From positions 6,895,001-6,959,000 of the forward strand of contig JBBMOA010000013.1 in the NCBI GenBank assembly GCA_037954235.1: a stretch of DNA of 64,000 nt, in the 5' to 3' direction. Below, one piece after another: positions 52,257-60,324 of the stretch (within the stretch, counting starts at the first letter, position 1; every line of letters begins with the position of its first letter). The translations under genes and the position numbers were made by a program. The notes under the pieces were generated by a model. The model did no database searches. It saw only the letters and a list, made by a program, of their open reading frames with translations, and was not told the DNA's origin. This stretch comes from Aulostomus chinensis. Its lineage: Eukaryota > Chordata > Actinopteri > Syngnathiformes > Aulostomidae.

Positions 52257-54111
52257 TGAGAGAGAGACAGACAGACAGACAGAGAGGCAGAGACAGACAT
52301 GTTTCAGTGCTCTCCCAGTGTCAAATTGTTTGTCAGCCCAGTGAAACTAAACCTGTGACCCAGACTGGTTGTGCAGAGCTGTGATGCCTCCGTGATGGTC
52401 TGGTACTGGTGGGACTGGTTCCCTCTCAACCTTAGACAGGTTGAACTGAAGTGTAATTATTAACGTTGGACAACGTTCTCACCAAGACACCCTGTGTTCT
52501 ATTGTGTGGTGCAGGTGTAACTACGGTTCTCACCATGACAACACTGAGCATCAGTGCACGGAACTCCCTCCCCAAGGTTGCCTACGCTACGGCCATGGAC
52601 TGGTTCATCGCTGTCTGCTACGCCTTCGTCTTCTCTGCTCTGATCGAATTTGCCACCGTCAACTACTTCACAAAGCGCGGCTGGGCCTGGGACGGGAAGA
52701 GCGTGGTGATGGATAAGGTGAGGAGGGGGAGGAAGAGGAGGAGGAGGAGGAGGAGGAAGTCATGTTTAGACAGGCTCCAGTGGCTGAGACCTCATCAGTG
52801 GCTTCTTCAGTCTGGAGCAAGTTAGCACACTAGAAAAAAAACACTGTTTAGAATATCAATCTTGAATATGAGCAGCATTGATAGATCCTAGGATGGAAAC
52901 TATAAAGCCAGAGAGAGGAAGAGAAGGCTCCCTGCATACAGAGTAGAATCATAATGGTTTTCTTTCCAACCTCTTCCACATCAGTCGTCCAGGACTAGCA
53001 TCAATACCTACAGAATCACCCCAATTAAAAGACAAGCTCTCAACACATTTGTTCCAAACATGCTCAATAATTACTACATGATAGGGCTCCTCTGTATATT
53101 GGAGCAAGATGATTTCTGGAACCTTCTCGCAAGTCTGTGACATGTCCAGAAAAATGTTGCCAATACTTCCTTCTTCAGGATCCAGGATCTACTATTTGAT
53201 TGATTTCTACAAATTATCAATTGTTATTTGTAATATTAGCAATATTTCCACCCAAATTGAATGTAAGCTATCTTACATGATGTAACAGGTAAGATGAGAA
53301 AGACGAATGTGCATGCCGATCTATGAGTTACCTACGCCTCCGTCACCCTGGAACTTGAGTTTTACACTGACATCAGTGAACCACTGGCCACAGGTGAGGG
53401 ACTCACGGGGAACCTGCACCAGGAGGCTCACTCAGAGTCCAGCTCCCTTTCTGATAACGTGGCTGTCACACAGAACTTGACACAGGGAGCAGATGTGGGC
53501 TCGGACCACACTGGGGAGGCGCTGTGTATCAGCTCACATGGATCCACAGAGAGAAAAGGGAAGTCAGGATTTTGCAGAGTGATTCCTGTCCAGGAGAATC
53601 GTGATCAGGCACTGTTGCTGTCCCAGTGTCCGACATCCTCCGAGGATTTAGGTGACGTCCTTGTCAGTGGTGGACATCCCATGCCTGACTCTGTCCTGAC
53701 ATTGATCTGCTCATTTGCATGTGCTTTGAATTCACAGGGAGATAGTGGCAAGTCCTCTGTCCTTCAATGCTGCATCTAATAATTCTGGTCTCTCAACAGA
53801 AAAAAGAGAGGGCATCAGTGGTCAAGAAGAACAACGCCTACGCTGTAGCAGTGGCCAACTATGCACCCAACATCACCAAGGACTCAGGCACTCTTCCTAC
53901 CATTGCCAAAGGTGGAGCTTCAGATCACCCCAGCAAGGCCAAAGCAGACGGCAAGGCCCCTGACAGCAAGAAGACGTTCAACAGCGTCAGCAAAATCGAC
54001 AGGATGTCAAGGATTCTGTTCCCAGTTCTCTTTGGAACCTTCAATCTGGTCTACTGGGCCACCTACTTAAACAGAGAACCCGTTATAAAGGACATGGTCC
54101 CCTCGAATTAG
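22936..54111 (+). CDS. gabra2: GABA-A receptor subunit alpha-2 (nine coding exons)
   Basis: A pentameric ligand-gated chloride channel subunit of the neuronal plasma membrane, mediating fast inhibition by GABA. The exons join in frame to 455 residues; mammalian alpha-2 is about 451. Order: signal peptide (about 1-25), extracellular domain, Cys-loop C165-C179, M1 about 249-273, M2 about 278-300, M3 about 310-332, cytoplasmic loop, M4 about 424-442. N-glycosylation sequons are N37, N137 and N200. His128 in FFHNGKKS is the benzodiazepine-site histidine found in alpha-1, -2, -3 and -5 and replaced by Arg in alpha-4 and -6. NNAYAVAVANYAPN in the M3-M4 loop points to alpha-2. Exon sizes 68, 221, 83, 144, 153 and 203 match the conserved GABRA pattern. 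The coordinates span introns; exons are listed separately. Confidence 0.95.
23230..24180. mobile_element. Possible non-autonomous DNA transposon with internal hairpin
   Basis: A near-perfect inverted repeat of about 48 bp lies at 23363-23410 and 23501-23548, with about 90 bp between the arms; 'acacaaaagattcacacatg' is identical in the arms. The surrounding sequence repeats variants of 'cagactgcaaac' and 'aatctgattt', as in palindromic MITE-like elements. I could not define termini or target-site duplications. Confidence 0.4.
24181..25490. other. gabra2 intron 1, remainder
   Basis: No exon, element or repeat that I can identify. Confidence 0.4.
25491..25527 (+). repeat. (TG)n microsatellite in intron 1
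   Basis: About 18 TG units, 200 bp upstream of exon 2. Confidence 0.95.
25662..25721 (+). repeat. (GT)n tract abutting the exon 2 acceptor
   Basis: About 30 GT units ending 7 nt before exon 2. The acceptor reads 'tgaccag' with almost no separate polypyrimidine tract. UG-rich RNA here is a potential binding site for UG-binding splicing proteins such as TDP-43 (inference). Confidence 0.9.
25729..25844 (+). CDS. gabra2: gabra2 coding exon 2
   Basis: 116 nt coding residues 23-62, including the mature N-terminus and NITLFTRILDSLLDGYDN, the conserved start of the GABA-A extracellular domain. Sequon N37-I-T. Donor GTAAGA. Skipping it would shift the frame. Confidence 0.93.
27040..27110 (+). repeat. 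(GT)n/(TA)n microsatellite in intron 2
   Basis: A pure GT run at 27040-27070 followed by degenerate TATACATA and TGTATATA units. Confidence 0.9.
27505..28165 (+). repeat. Two-word composite minisatellite in intron 2
   Basis: Built almost wholly from two units: A = acacagtcctaga (13 bp) and B = acacagtcagc (11 bp). They follow each other as AAB or AB blocks, with one AAAB. Rare variants are 'ctagg', 'tataag' and 'acacaatcagc'. About 660 bp in total. Confidence 0.95.
28690..28776 (+). mobile_element. SINE 3'-tail fragment
   Basis: Contains the family's terminal blocks: 'ctggcgacc', then 'ctgggattggctccagcccc' and a final 'atggatggatg'. The upstream body is absent. Confidence 0.55.
28777..31299. 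other. gabra2 intron 2, no further feature identified
   Basis: No exon or element is visible except a 'gctaagctaactag' dispersed-repeat core at 29243-29258. Short open frames look like noise. Confidence 0.4.
31300..31549 (-). repeat. (ATCC)n array joined to a SINE tail
   Basis: About 250 bp of CATC units at the 3' end of minus-strand SINE copy 4. Confidence 0.95.
31550..31885 (-). mobile_element. DANA/mermaid-like SINE, copy 4
   Basis: Nearly full-length family body in antisense, with the tRNA-like head near 31880. It lies in gabra2 intron 2 just before exon 3. Confidence 0.75.
32124..32191 (+). CDS. gabra2: gabra2 coding exon 3
   Basis: 68 nt coding TEVKTNIYVTSFGPVSDTDM and the two residues before it (residues 62-84), an invariant strand of the alpha-subunit extracellular domain. 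Acceptor 'gtctccag', donor GTGAGA. Confidence 0.95.
32264..32303 (+). repeat. (CA)n microsatellite in intron 3
   Basis: CA units with one interruption. Confidence 0.9.
32547..32638 (+). repeat. 16-bp minisatellite with alternating variants
   Basis: About six copies of gattgattggtgaggY, where Y alternates C and T. The real period is therefore 32 bp. Confidence 0.9.
33880..34112 (+). mobile_element. Probable Tc1/mariner-type terminal fragment
   Basis: Contains 'aggtgaatacttttgcag', 'cactttgatgttgaaagg' and a closing 'ctttttatagggcctgta'. These resemble the ends of degenerate fish Tc1-like elements, which close with 'gtgaatactt...ggcactgta'. No transposase coding sequence was recognised. Recalled similarity only. 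Confidence 0.35.
34113..35823. other. gabra2 intron 3, remainder
   Basis: No exon found. A (TC)n(CA)n pyrimidine-rich run at 35610-35656 followed by 'cgcag' looks like a decoy acceptor about 165 nt upstream of the true exon 4 acceptor. A G13 run sits at 35743-35755. Confidence 0.4.
35824..36044 (+). CDS. gabra2: gabra2 coding exon 4
   Basis: 221 nt, the conserved GABRA exon size, coding residues 85-158 from EYTIDVFFRQ to LLYTM plus part of Arg158. It carries WTPDTFFHNGKKS with benzodiazepine-site His128 and the sequon N137-M-T. Donor GTACGC. Confidence 0.96.
36565..36647 (+). CDS. gabra2: gabra2 coding exon 5 (Cys-loop)
   Basis: 83 nt, residues 158-186. It encodes the Cys-loop with exactly 13 residues between C165 and C179 (PMHLEDFPMDFHS). 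Position 176 is Phe (TTC) where alpha subunits I know have Ala. Acceptor 'gatgcag', donor GTGAGT. A repeat tract of thousands of bases starts about 13 nt beyond the donor. Confidence 0.93.
36660..40283 (+). repeat. 3.6-kb (GAT/GGT)n tract in intron 5
   Basis: Almost uninterrupted TGATGG-type repeats with GTGACGATGG, GATATGATGATGG and GATAATGATG variants. It contains longer duplications: 37,700-38,300 recurs at about 38,825-39,420 (offset about 1,125 bp). A block near 38,390-38,630 repeats about 239 bp further on. The apparent Met-Val, Ile-Thr or His-rich open frames are translations of the repeat. Confidence 0.97.
40740..40883 (+). CDS. gabra2: gabra2 coding exon 6
   Basis: 144 nt, the conserved GABRA size, residues 186-234. 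It carries SEVTYAWTRNASDS and SSRLNQYDLLGQTVG, which form part of the agonist-face strands. Sequon N200-A-S. The length is a multiple of three and starts and ends in compatible phases, so skipping would keep the frame while removing 48 residues. Acceptor 'ggtag', donor GTAAGG. Confidence 0.95.
41333..41636 (+). mobile_element. DANA/mermaid-like SINE, copy 5, with clear tRNA-like head
   Basis: The head 'gtggtgcagtggttagcac' and a consensus polymerase III B box, GGTTCGAGTCC at 41389-41399, show tRNA origin. The body matches the other copies. The tail is cut off at 'gataggctccag'. Confidence 0.8.
41938..42113 (+). repeat. Degenerate minisatellite in intron 6
   Basis: About six diverged copies of a roughly 28-32 bp unit around 'gtctgtagtcagggggacatc'. 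Confidence 0.75.
43378..43545. repeat. Dispersed repeat with 'aagtgttagcatacct' core
   Basis: 'tgatagtggatgggaagtgt' and 'ggtatgctaacctgcc' recur elsewhere: 5080-5125, 15462-15521, 15745-15815, 19263-19330 (reverse) and 20635-20770 (reverse). This is an interspersed family I cannot name. Confidence 0.6.
44318..44356 (+). repeat. (GTGGGT)n microsatellite
   Basis: Six or so GTGGGT units. Confidence 0.9.
44473..45160 (+). repeat. 0.7-kb (ATC/ACC)n tract in intron 6
   Basis: CATCAC/CATCAT repeats forming the reverse complement of the intron 5 tract. Poly-His, Ser-Pro and Ile-Thr open frames here are artefacts of the repeat. Confidence 0.97.
45420..45800 (+). mobile_element. DANA/mermaid-like SINE, copy 6
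   Basis: The most complete copy: 'gtggtgcagtggtcagcac' head, B-box-like GGTTCGAGCCC at 45476-45486, full body, then 'gataggctccagcccccc'. It ends in four GATG units. Its wording differs from the other copies, so it is a separate subfamily. Confidence 0.8.
45801..47277. other. gabra2 intron 6, non-genic
   Basis: A C18 run lies at 46087-46104. A block 47098-47165 with 'gatctttattgtcattgctt' resembles a LINE 3' end in antisense. No exon is visible. Confidence 0.4.
47278..47612 (+). mobile_element. DANA/mermaid-like SINE, copy 7
   Basis: Same subfamily as copies 1-4, in plus orientation within intron 6. Confidence 0.75.
47613..47702 (+). repeat. (GGAT)n array at the SINE tail
   Basis: About 90 bp of GGAT/GGAG units directly following SINE copy 7. 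Confidence 0.9.
47703..49737. other. gabra2 intron 6, non-genic
   Basis: No exon or element recognised. A C13 run with CA repeats lies at 49325-49355. A local 'cagctaacattagtagctaa' duplication lies at 48927-48980. Confidence 0.4.
49738..50142 (-). mobile_element. Rex3 LINE 3' fragment
   Basis: On the minus strand it reads the Rex3 C-terminal region: TERTRSRIQGAEMSFLLREA, ELSLRDRVRSS, then RTRWRDYIFQLAWERLG. The end of the element is at the low-coordinate side. Confidence 0.85.
50284..50690 (+). mobile_element. Rex3 LINE RT fragment, plus strand
   Basis: Reads HMCFVDLEKAYDRVPRS, then VRVGLCQGCPLSPVLFITLM and a damaged 'FAVDVV' where FADDVV is expected; the catalytic Asp pair is reduced to one Asp. 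Long G runs at 50289-50305 and 50400-50417 interrupt the frame. Confidence 0.85.
50726..51080 (+). mobile_element. CR1/L2/Rex1-like LINE C-terminal fragment
   Basis: One frame reads AAEQKALQRVVKAAQRTVGS, SISDLYTSRCKGRALRVM and RSIQSRTTRLRNSFF. This is the recognisable C-terminal end of CR1/L2-clade reverse transcriptase proteins, unrelated to Rex3. It is fused directly to Rex3 sequence on both sides. Confidence 0.7.
51105..51770 (-). mobile_element. Rex3 LINE 5' fragment, minus strand
   Basis: On the minus strand 51320-51150 reads RQLAHTVYSGDGRLLTSTGK, the Rex3 segment just before the RT domain. The rest towards 51770 continues as upstream Rex3 sequence. Frames are broken. Confidence 0.7.
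51945..52007 (+). repeat. (TG)n tract abutting the exon 7 acceptor
   Basis: About 31 uninterrupted GT units ending 10 nt before exon 7; only 'atctcctcag' separates them. Same arrangement as at exon 2. Confidence 0.95.
52018..52170 (+). CDS. gabra2: gabra2 coding exon 7 (M1 and start of M2)
   Basis: 153 nt, residues 234-285. It contains the pre-M1 segment HFHLKRKIGYFVIQTYLP, all of M1, the short M1-M2 linker and the beginning of M2 (PARTVF). Donor GTAAGT. A multiple of three, so skipping would keep the frame but destroy the pore. Confidence 0.97.
52225..52253 (+). repeat. (TG)n microsatellite in intron 7
   Basis: About 14 units followed by a short (GACA)n run at 52266-52281. Confidence 0.95.
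52515..52717 (+). CDS. gabra2: gabra2 coding exon 8 (M2 and M3)
   Basis: 203 nt, residues 285-352. It holds the pore-lining TTVLTMTTLSIS of M2, the M2-M3 loop RNSLPKVAYATAMDW, and M3. Donor GTGAGG is followed by a purine-rich GGA run. Confidence 0.97.
53800..54111 (+). CDS. gabra2: gabra2 coding exon 9 (M3-M4 loop, M4, stop)
   Basis: Codes residues 353-455. The cytoplasmic loop carries the alpha-2-type NNAYAVAVANYAPN. It is followed by KKTFNSVSKIDRMSRILFPV, M4 and the extracellular tail ending VPSN. Stop TAG at 54109-54111. The acceptor is 'ctcaacag'; phase 0 fits exon 8. Confidence 0.96.
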   Translation, partial: KKERASVVKKNNAYAVAVANYAPNITKDSGTLPTIAKGGASDHPSKAKADGKAPDSKKTFNSVSKIDRMSRILFPVLFGTFNLVYWATYLNREPVIKDMVPSN

Positions 54112-55740
54112 AGGCCACCTTCGAAGGGTTCTGGTCTGGGGACTAAGAGATGAACCAAATACCTCCAGCAACTATGTAAACATACAGAACCTTTGCTGAA
54201 GTCCTGGACTGCAGCGTGATCCTCTATCTCCACCTGTTTTCTACAACGTCTGCAGCATTTTTGAAAACTCTGGCTTTTGTAAATGTGTGTGTCTCTTTCT
54301 ATTCATGGTTCCATTGTGATATATTGTGTATTACTTCAGTTAGATTGCATATTTCCTTTGAGGTCTGTTTCCAGTTGCAGGATGTGACCACTGTACATAC
54401 AATCCAAATGAAGAGTAAACACAAACATTAACTCATACATTTTATTTAAGATACCCTCTACACATTTGAATTTTGCTGGTTACGTCCACTTCCGTGATAT
54501 TACAGTATATAGTTTTCTTTTGAGTGAAAGCCACTGATTACCGTTATTTCTTCTTGCTGTCCTCTAAAAGGGGCCTGACTTTTTTTCTGTCCAAGCCAAT
54601 GCAAAAACACAATTGTATGATATTGTTACAATAGAAGTTGTTTTATGATCTGTGACTATTGGTATGGGGCTCCCAAAACTCAGGAGAACGTACTGAGTGG
54701 AACACTGAGGAAATGTTTTGAAGCTGCAACTTGAGGAAAAGCTGTGGAAGCAGTTCACCTAGAATTGAACTTGATTCCAGTGTGTTGAACAAATGCTATC
54801 AGAATGATGATGGACACAGAGAATGGAGGTCTTTAAAACTAACATATCACCAATCAGTGCTTTGACAGTCAAAAGAAATTCCAGTAAGTAAAACAAGCTT
54901 TTATCCATGTGCGTGAAAGTGCGTTTGGAGTTTGGCCTCTCAGGGGCGGGAGAACGCCACAACCAGCCCGCAGACGCTGGACCTTGATGGCGCTGTGAAA
55001 CCTCTGTGGTCGTGAAGGAAACAGCAGCTCGGCCGTGAGCACGCTCTGTCCTTTTCTGTCCTTCACGAGAACCGTGAGACTGGTTGGTGCCGCCAACGGT
55101 GAACAGTGTTTACTTCTTTATTTTGAACCCTTTGATTTAAACACATTAGTCGCTGTAAAAGTTAAAATGAAAGCTGGAGCACTGAATCAACACCACCTAC
55201 CAGGTGTGGAGGTATTTTGCTTTGTGAGTGTATTTGTATTCTAAGACTACAGGTGATGCGGCCAGTTCAGAGTATTTGTGATCAGTTAGCAGTAAAACTT
55301 TTCGTCGCTGCGTAAACTGGACTGGTTGGTCTCCTGTCACTACGTCCGTCAGCAGCAGACCAGCAGCAGCAGCCATGCGAGTCACAGGACAGTGGTCAGA
55401 AACGCTTCAGTGCCAGTTTTCCGGCAACTGACCAGGAAACAGACGAGGATGTTGAATATTTTGGAGAAAAGCCCCATAGCAGTAGACACACGTGACAGTA
55501 CTGCATTATTTTAGATGATTTTTATCCATATTTTGAATATATTTTACTGTTTAAACAAATGTTGCATGAAATTCAAATCTAGCTTGTTTTCCCTTTCCTT
55601 TATGTTGTCAAATATACATATTTTTCAGAACATTTTTTTCTCAGCATCCTGATAAATCTTAAACATTCCAGATAAAACGATTGTGGACGTGGTGCCGAGG
55701 TGAATGCTTGAATCAGTGCACACTTTCTAATAAAACACAG
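54112..55740 (+). other. Probable gabra2 3' UTR with candidate poly(A) signal
   Basis: No coding sequence follows the stop. AATAAA at 55729-55734 is the best-placed poly(A) signal. The transcript end cannot be proven from sequence alone. Confidence 0.4.
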
Positions 55741-56780
55741 ATCATCTCAGTGCTCTGATTCCTGTGTGGGCCACATCCCTGCTGCCTGCTTGATAGTCTT
55801 GGGGGGCTGACACCGACTTCTGAAAATTACACACAGCAATATTCTCTCATTTGAATACCATGCAACCTTTGAAAATATATTGATTGACAGATCTTCACTG
55901 TAGGGGTTTTAGAACTTCTGCATGCTTCACCTCCGCCTGAGCGTCCCAGGAAGCTGCTCCTTGCAGGCCTGTTGATGATGCCGAGCAACCAGGCTAGTTT
56001 GTGCAGCTGTAAAACCTTGATTCTGATTCATTTACGTGTCAGCATCTCTCACCAGAAGGACCTCGACAGACAACAGGCACGACGAGCACCAGGTTTGGTC
56101 TGTGAACTGCAGGTTCACAGCAGTGACCCCCTTCATCTCGGACCCTGATCCTGTTCCGTGTGTAGTTCCAGACACGTGACAGTGTAGGAGCTCTGCAGCC
56201 TCAGCTGCATTTGTGTTCAAATGTTCCCGATTCAGATCATTTCACCAACTGGCTAAATATTAACAAGATTTTTATGATGGAAATCAAAATCCAAGACCTT
56301 TTTTAAAAATTCACAATTTTCAGAAGTCCAATTAGACGTTGCACGCGTGCCGGCAGCAGCCACCATTCAGCGCTCCAGTGCTGCCAGCATCCATCACTGT
56401 CACAGCGCCACTAGAACCATTAAAGCCCTGTGGCTCTGAGCTGTGAGATGCAAAGTGCTCTGAAGCTGAATATCCTGGTCGGATCTTTCCACCACTCGAT
56501 TGCTGCTCAGACCCCTGCAGTGGGAGGTCTCCCCGTCTCCTCCTCACACTCTGGGGGGGCAAGGCAAATATTTTTTTGTATAGCCCGTTTTCACCAGCAA
56601 TCGCTGGCTGGGCAGCAGCATGACTGGCGACTGGCAGCTCATGAAATCAACTCAATTTCATGTTTTAGAATCATTCAAATGTCAGAGTGCAGTGAAATTC
56701 ATTGCAGATGGAGAACTTCTTGAGAACAAAAAGGTGGGAATGAGATGAGGACTGAAAAGGACGGAGAGAGACCTGTGCTG
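55741..56780. other. Intergenic, no feature identified
   Basis: No exon chain or recognised element. Open frames are short. Confidence 0.4.
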
Positions 56781-58600
56781 GTCCCACAGTCCAGTCAGGT
56801 TTATTAGGGTGTCACCAAACCCCAACCAAAGTTCTGTCCTGACTCTGTCCAAGTAGAGCAGGTCCAGCACCTCCCTCCTTCAATGAACCTCCACCCAACA
56901 ATTCTCCATCAGCAAGCACATCCTGCAACAGCAGCCACCAGAACCTTCCTTTACCAGCAGGAAGGTGGAGCAGATCCAGGATCAGTGGGGACGGAGAGAG
57001 AGCAGGAGAGCAGGACAGAGACAAAGACAGAGAATGGAGGAGGACAGAGAGACAGAAGGAAAGAGAGGGACAGAGATAAAGAGGGAGAGAAAGGAGGAGA
57101 GACTGATGGACAAAGACAAAGACAGGATATGGTGGTCAATGTTATCAAAGCTGCACTGAGATCTAATCAGACCAGCACAGAGACCAGTCCCTCATCTGGT
57201 ACCAGTAGGAGGTCACTGGTACCTTTGACTAGTTCTGTTTCTGTGCTAGGATGAACCTGGACCCTGACTGAATCCTCCAATCAGCTGTTGCTGTGGAGAA
57301 GTCACAGAGCTGTTTAGCAACTGCTTTCTCCAGAACCTTGGAGAGAAAAGGAAGATGTGATGTTGGTCTGTAGTTGGTAGAACTTCTGGATCCAGGCTTG
57401 TTTTTGAGGAGGGTTTAATTCCTGCTACTTTAAAGGACTGAGGGACGGAACCAGATACCAGCGCCACATTGATCATATCTAAGAGGGAGGGGCTAACGAG
57501 GGGAGAGAGTCTTGGAGCAGCTTAGTTGGGATGGGTTCTAGGAGACAGGTGGAGGTTTAGAGGAGGACAATATTGAACTGAGCTCATGAAGGCTGATGGG
57601 AGAAAAACTATCCAAGTGTGTGTCTGGTCCTCCAGCTGCCTCTAAGGTTCTGGGTTCTCGGTGCCATGTTGTCAGCTGATGGCAGCAGGAGAAGAAGTTT
57701 CTCTCTAATCAGGAGAATTTTGTCATTAAAGAAGTCCATGAACTCTTTGCTGCCCAGGGAAACAGGACTACTTGGTTCAGTAGAGCTGTGGCTCTCTGTC
57801 AGTCTGGCTCCAGAACCAATAGAGGAACCTGGGTTGTTCTTGTGTTCCTCTATTGGTTCTGAGTAGTCGGCTGCTCTGGTTCTACCAAGGGCTTTCTTCT
57901 AGGTTCTAAGGCCATCTTGCCAGACTACATGTGACTCCTCCAGTTTGGAGCAGCGCCATCTTCTCTCCAGTTTCTGGTTTCTTGTTGAAGCTGTCAGGTT
58001 CCAGAACCGTACCAAGGTGCTTGTTTCCTTGGATACATAGTTTTCTGTTTTAGTGGGCCAGTAGAGTCCAGAGTTGTTGCTAAGGTGCCTGCTGCTCTAT
58101 GGATAAAATGATCAGTTTGGGAGGGACTAAGGTGGACAACAGCGCCCTCTGTTACAGTGGGACATGACACTGAATTTAGCACCAATGGAACCACTTCCTT
58201 AAATCCAGGTGTGGCCTGATCAGACAAACATCTGGAAACTACAGTTTTCCTGAGTGGAGTGTAGCTGATTAGTACAAATTCCAAAGTGATTGATTGGTGG
58301 TCTGATAAAAGCGTTCTGTGGAAACACAACCAGATGTTCAGCTTCAGTTCCACATGTTAGGAGGAGGTGGAGGTGTGGTTGGGACAGTGAGGGGGTTCAT
58401 GGACAGACTGATGGACATCAGTTGAGTCTAGGAGAGAGAGAAATGCAGCACCAGACTGTGGTTATCAACATCCTCATGAATACTGAAGTCCCCTCCAGTC
58501 ATGACTTGATCTGATTTAGAACTAAACTGATAGAAACTCTGAGGATTCAGATCAGAATCCAGAGTCCGGACCAGGAGGACGGTCCTCAACAATAAATAAG
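56781..58600 (-). mobile_element. L2-type LINE, degenerate, minus strand
   Basis: On the minus strand, from high to low coordinates, it reads the following. First TPLRKTVVSRCLSDQATPGF and VVHLSPSQTDHF (58353-57994). Then a SKEFMDFFNDKILLIR segment (about 57790-57700). Then the pre-RT and early RT part: DMINVALVSGSVPQSFKVAG and SLDPEVLP, 57476-57330. Then a damaged 'TETELVKGTSD...LDLSAA' RT block near 57240-57130. These are typical of fish L2 (Maui-like) ORF2. Frames are interrupted and much of the RT core is deleted. The ends are approximate; 57,120-58,600 is the well-supported part. Confidence 0.8.
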
Positions 58601-58617
58601 ATCATAAAAAATGAATT

Positions 58618-59172
58618 CGTGGATGGATGGATGGATGGATGGATGCTAGATGGATGGATGGATGGAGGGATGGATGGATGCTAGATGGATGGATGGATGG
58701 AGGGATGGATGCGAGATGGATGGATGGATGGATGCTCGATGGATGGATGGATGCTAGATGGTTCGAGGGATGGATGGATGCTAGAGGGTTGGATGGAATG
58801 ATGCTAGATGGATGGATAGATGCATGCTAAATGCATGGAGGGATGGATGCTAGATGGATGGATGTTAGATGGATGGATGGATGGATGCTAGATGGATGGA
58901 TGGATGCATGCTAGATGGTTCGAGGGATGGATGGATGCTAGATGGATGGAGGGATGCTCGATGGAGGATGGATGCTCGATGGATGGATGGATGCTCGATG
59001 GATGGATGGATGTTAGATGGATGGATGGATGCTCGATGGATGGATGGATGCTAGATGGATGGATGGATGCATGCGAGATGGATGGAGGGATGCTAGATGG
59101 AGGGATGCATGCTAGATGGATGGATGGATGCTAGATGGATGGAGGGATGGATGCTAGATGGATGTAGGGATT
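58618..59172 (+). repeat. GGAT/GCTAGAT minisatellite
   Basis: GGAT tetranucleotides with a regularly interspersed 'gatgctagatgg' or 'gatgctcgatgg' word form units of about 24-32 bp. It directly abuts the 5' side of the L2 LINE and has no SINE body beside it. Confidence 0.95.
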
Positions 59173-59799
59173 TATATTTTCAGCCATGTGTCCATGTCAA
59201 CACTGTCTTCCGTTTGATTTACAAATGTCAGTGTCCTCTGCTCTCAACTTAAAAAGCTGTGAGGAATTCGTGAGAAGAACTGGGACTTCCATCCCCAGAA
59301 CACCGTCTCAAATGTGGAGCACAAGAGGATCATGGCAGAACCCCGGGTGAAGGAGGATTCTATCTCTGGTCAATACCGTCTATTCCTGTGCAAGCGTTTA
59401 ACTTTGTTGTCATAGCAACTCGGGTCCATTTTTATCCCTTCGCTTACAGGTTGAGTCGTTGCCACTTCCGGCTGGCCCAGAGATGCCTACCCTGGTGGAT
59501 CGTGTTCCTGGGTCACAGGTGAGGTGTTCGGATCATGTAAATCGTGACTCTCCTCCTCGAACTCTGTTTGTTAGCTCCTTTATTATGTCACTTAACAGCT
59601 GGCAGCTGACGTCAGTCTCTGGCCCTGGAACAACGACCTGGAAGCTGGCACTGTCTTTGTTTCTATGACAACACGCGTTCGGTTGCCTCGTGAAGGTGAA
59701 ACCGTCAAAGGGTGGATAACGAACGGGGGCACTGGCCACACTGATCGGTTCGGGGTCGCGTCACTGCTCCAGACGCGTGTGATGGCGTTGAGCAGCCAC
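59173..59799. other. Intergenic, no feature identified
   Basis: Nothing recognisable between the minisatellite and the GC-rich guf1 leader. Confidence 0.4.
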
Positions 59800-60123
59800 T
59801 AGGTGGCGGGAGCGTGGAACGTATGGACACCACCCGCCGTTCGAGCCAGCACAACTTGTTCCGGGAACGGTGGCTGCGTGTACCGGAAGCACAGAGGAGG
59901 ATGTCGGAAGCTGCAAACAGAAGGTGAACAGCGTCTCTCAGAGGTCTTGCCAGGGAACCGTCGCCCGGCGACTCAACAGGCCAGGCGCCAGCGCGCGGTG
60001 GTGTGGGAAACGGTTCTGTCTGGTCGCCGATGGGCCGCCGCGGTGATATTAGCCGGCTTAGCTATTTCTAGCTAGCGTGCTAACCGGCTCGCCCCCTGCC
60101 GTGCTGTGAGCCTGCCCCTGAGA
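59800..60123 (+). promoter_or_regulatory. Putative guf1 promoter and 5' UTR
   Basis: CpG-rich stretch immediately upstream of the guf1 start codon, consistent with a housekeeping-type promoter. No TATA box is seen. Inference from composition and position. Confidence 0.4.
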
Positions 60124-60324
60124 ATGTCGGTCTCCCTGGTCTCACGGTGTTGTGAGCCGCTCGTGTCCCGGGTTGTTTTGCTCCCGAAGACCTCCCGAAG
60201 GATAACCTGCAACTATAACGTCAGTTATTCAGTGCTGACTCACTGGCGGTGGGTGAAGAGACTCCCCGAGCTACCCGGCGGCTCCCGTCTGGCGGCGGCG
60301 GGCTTCAGCACTCATGCGGACAAG
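60124..60324 (+). CDS. guf1: guf1 coding exon 1 (mitochondrial presequence)
   Basis: 67 codons beginning MSVSLVSRCCEPLVSRVV and ending FSTHADK before donor GTAGGA. Arg/Ser-rich, with few acidic residues, as in matrix-targeting signals. Confidence 0.85.

Noticed and set aside
22936..54111. Identity as gabra1, gabra3, gabra4, gabra5 or gabra6
   Set aside because: His128 excludes the alpha-4/6 type. The loop motif NNAYAVAVANYAPN and the KKTFNSVSKIDRMSRI segment fit alpha-2 better than alpha-1, -3 or -5.
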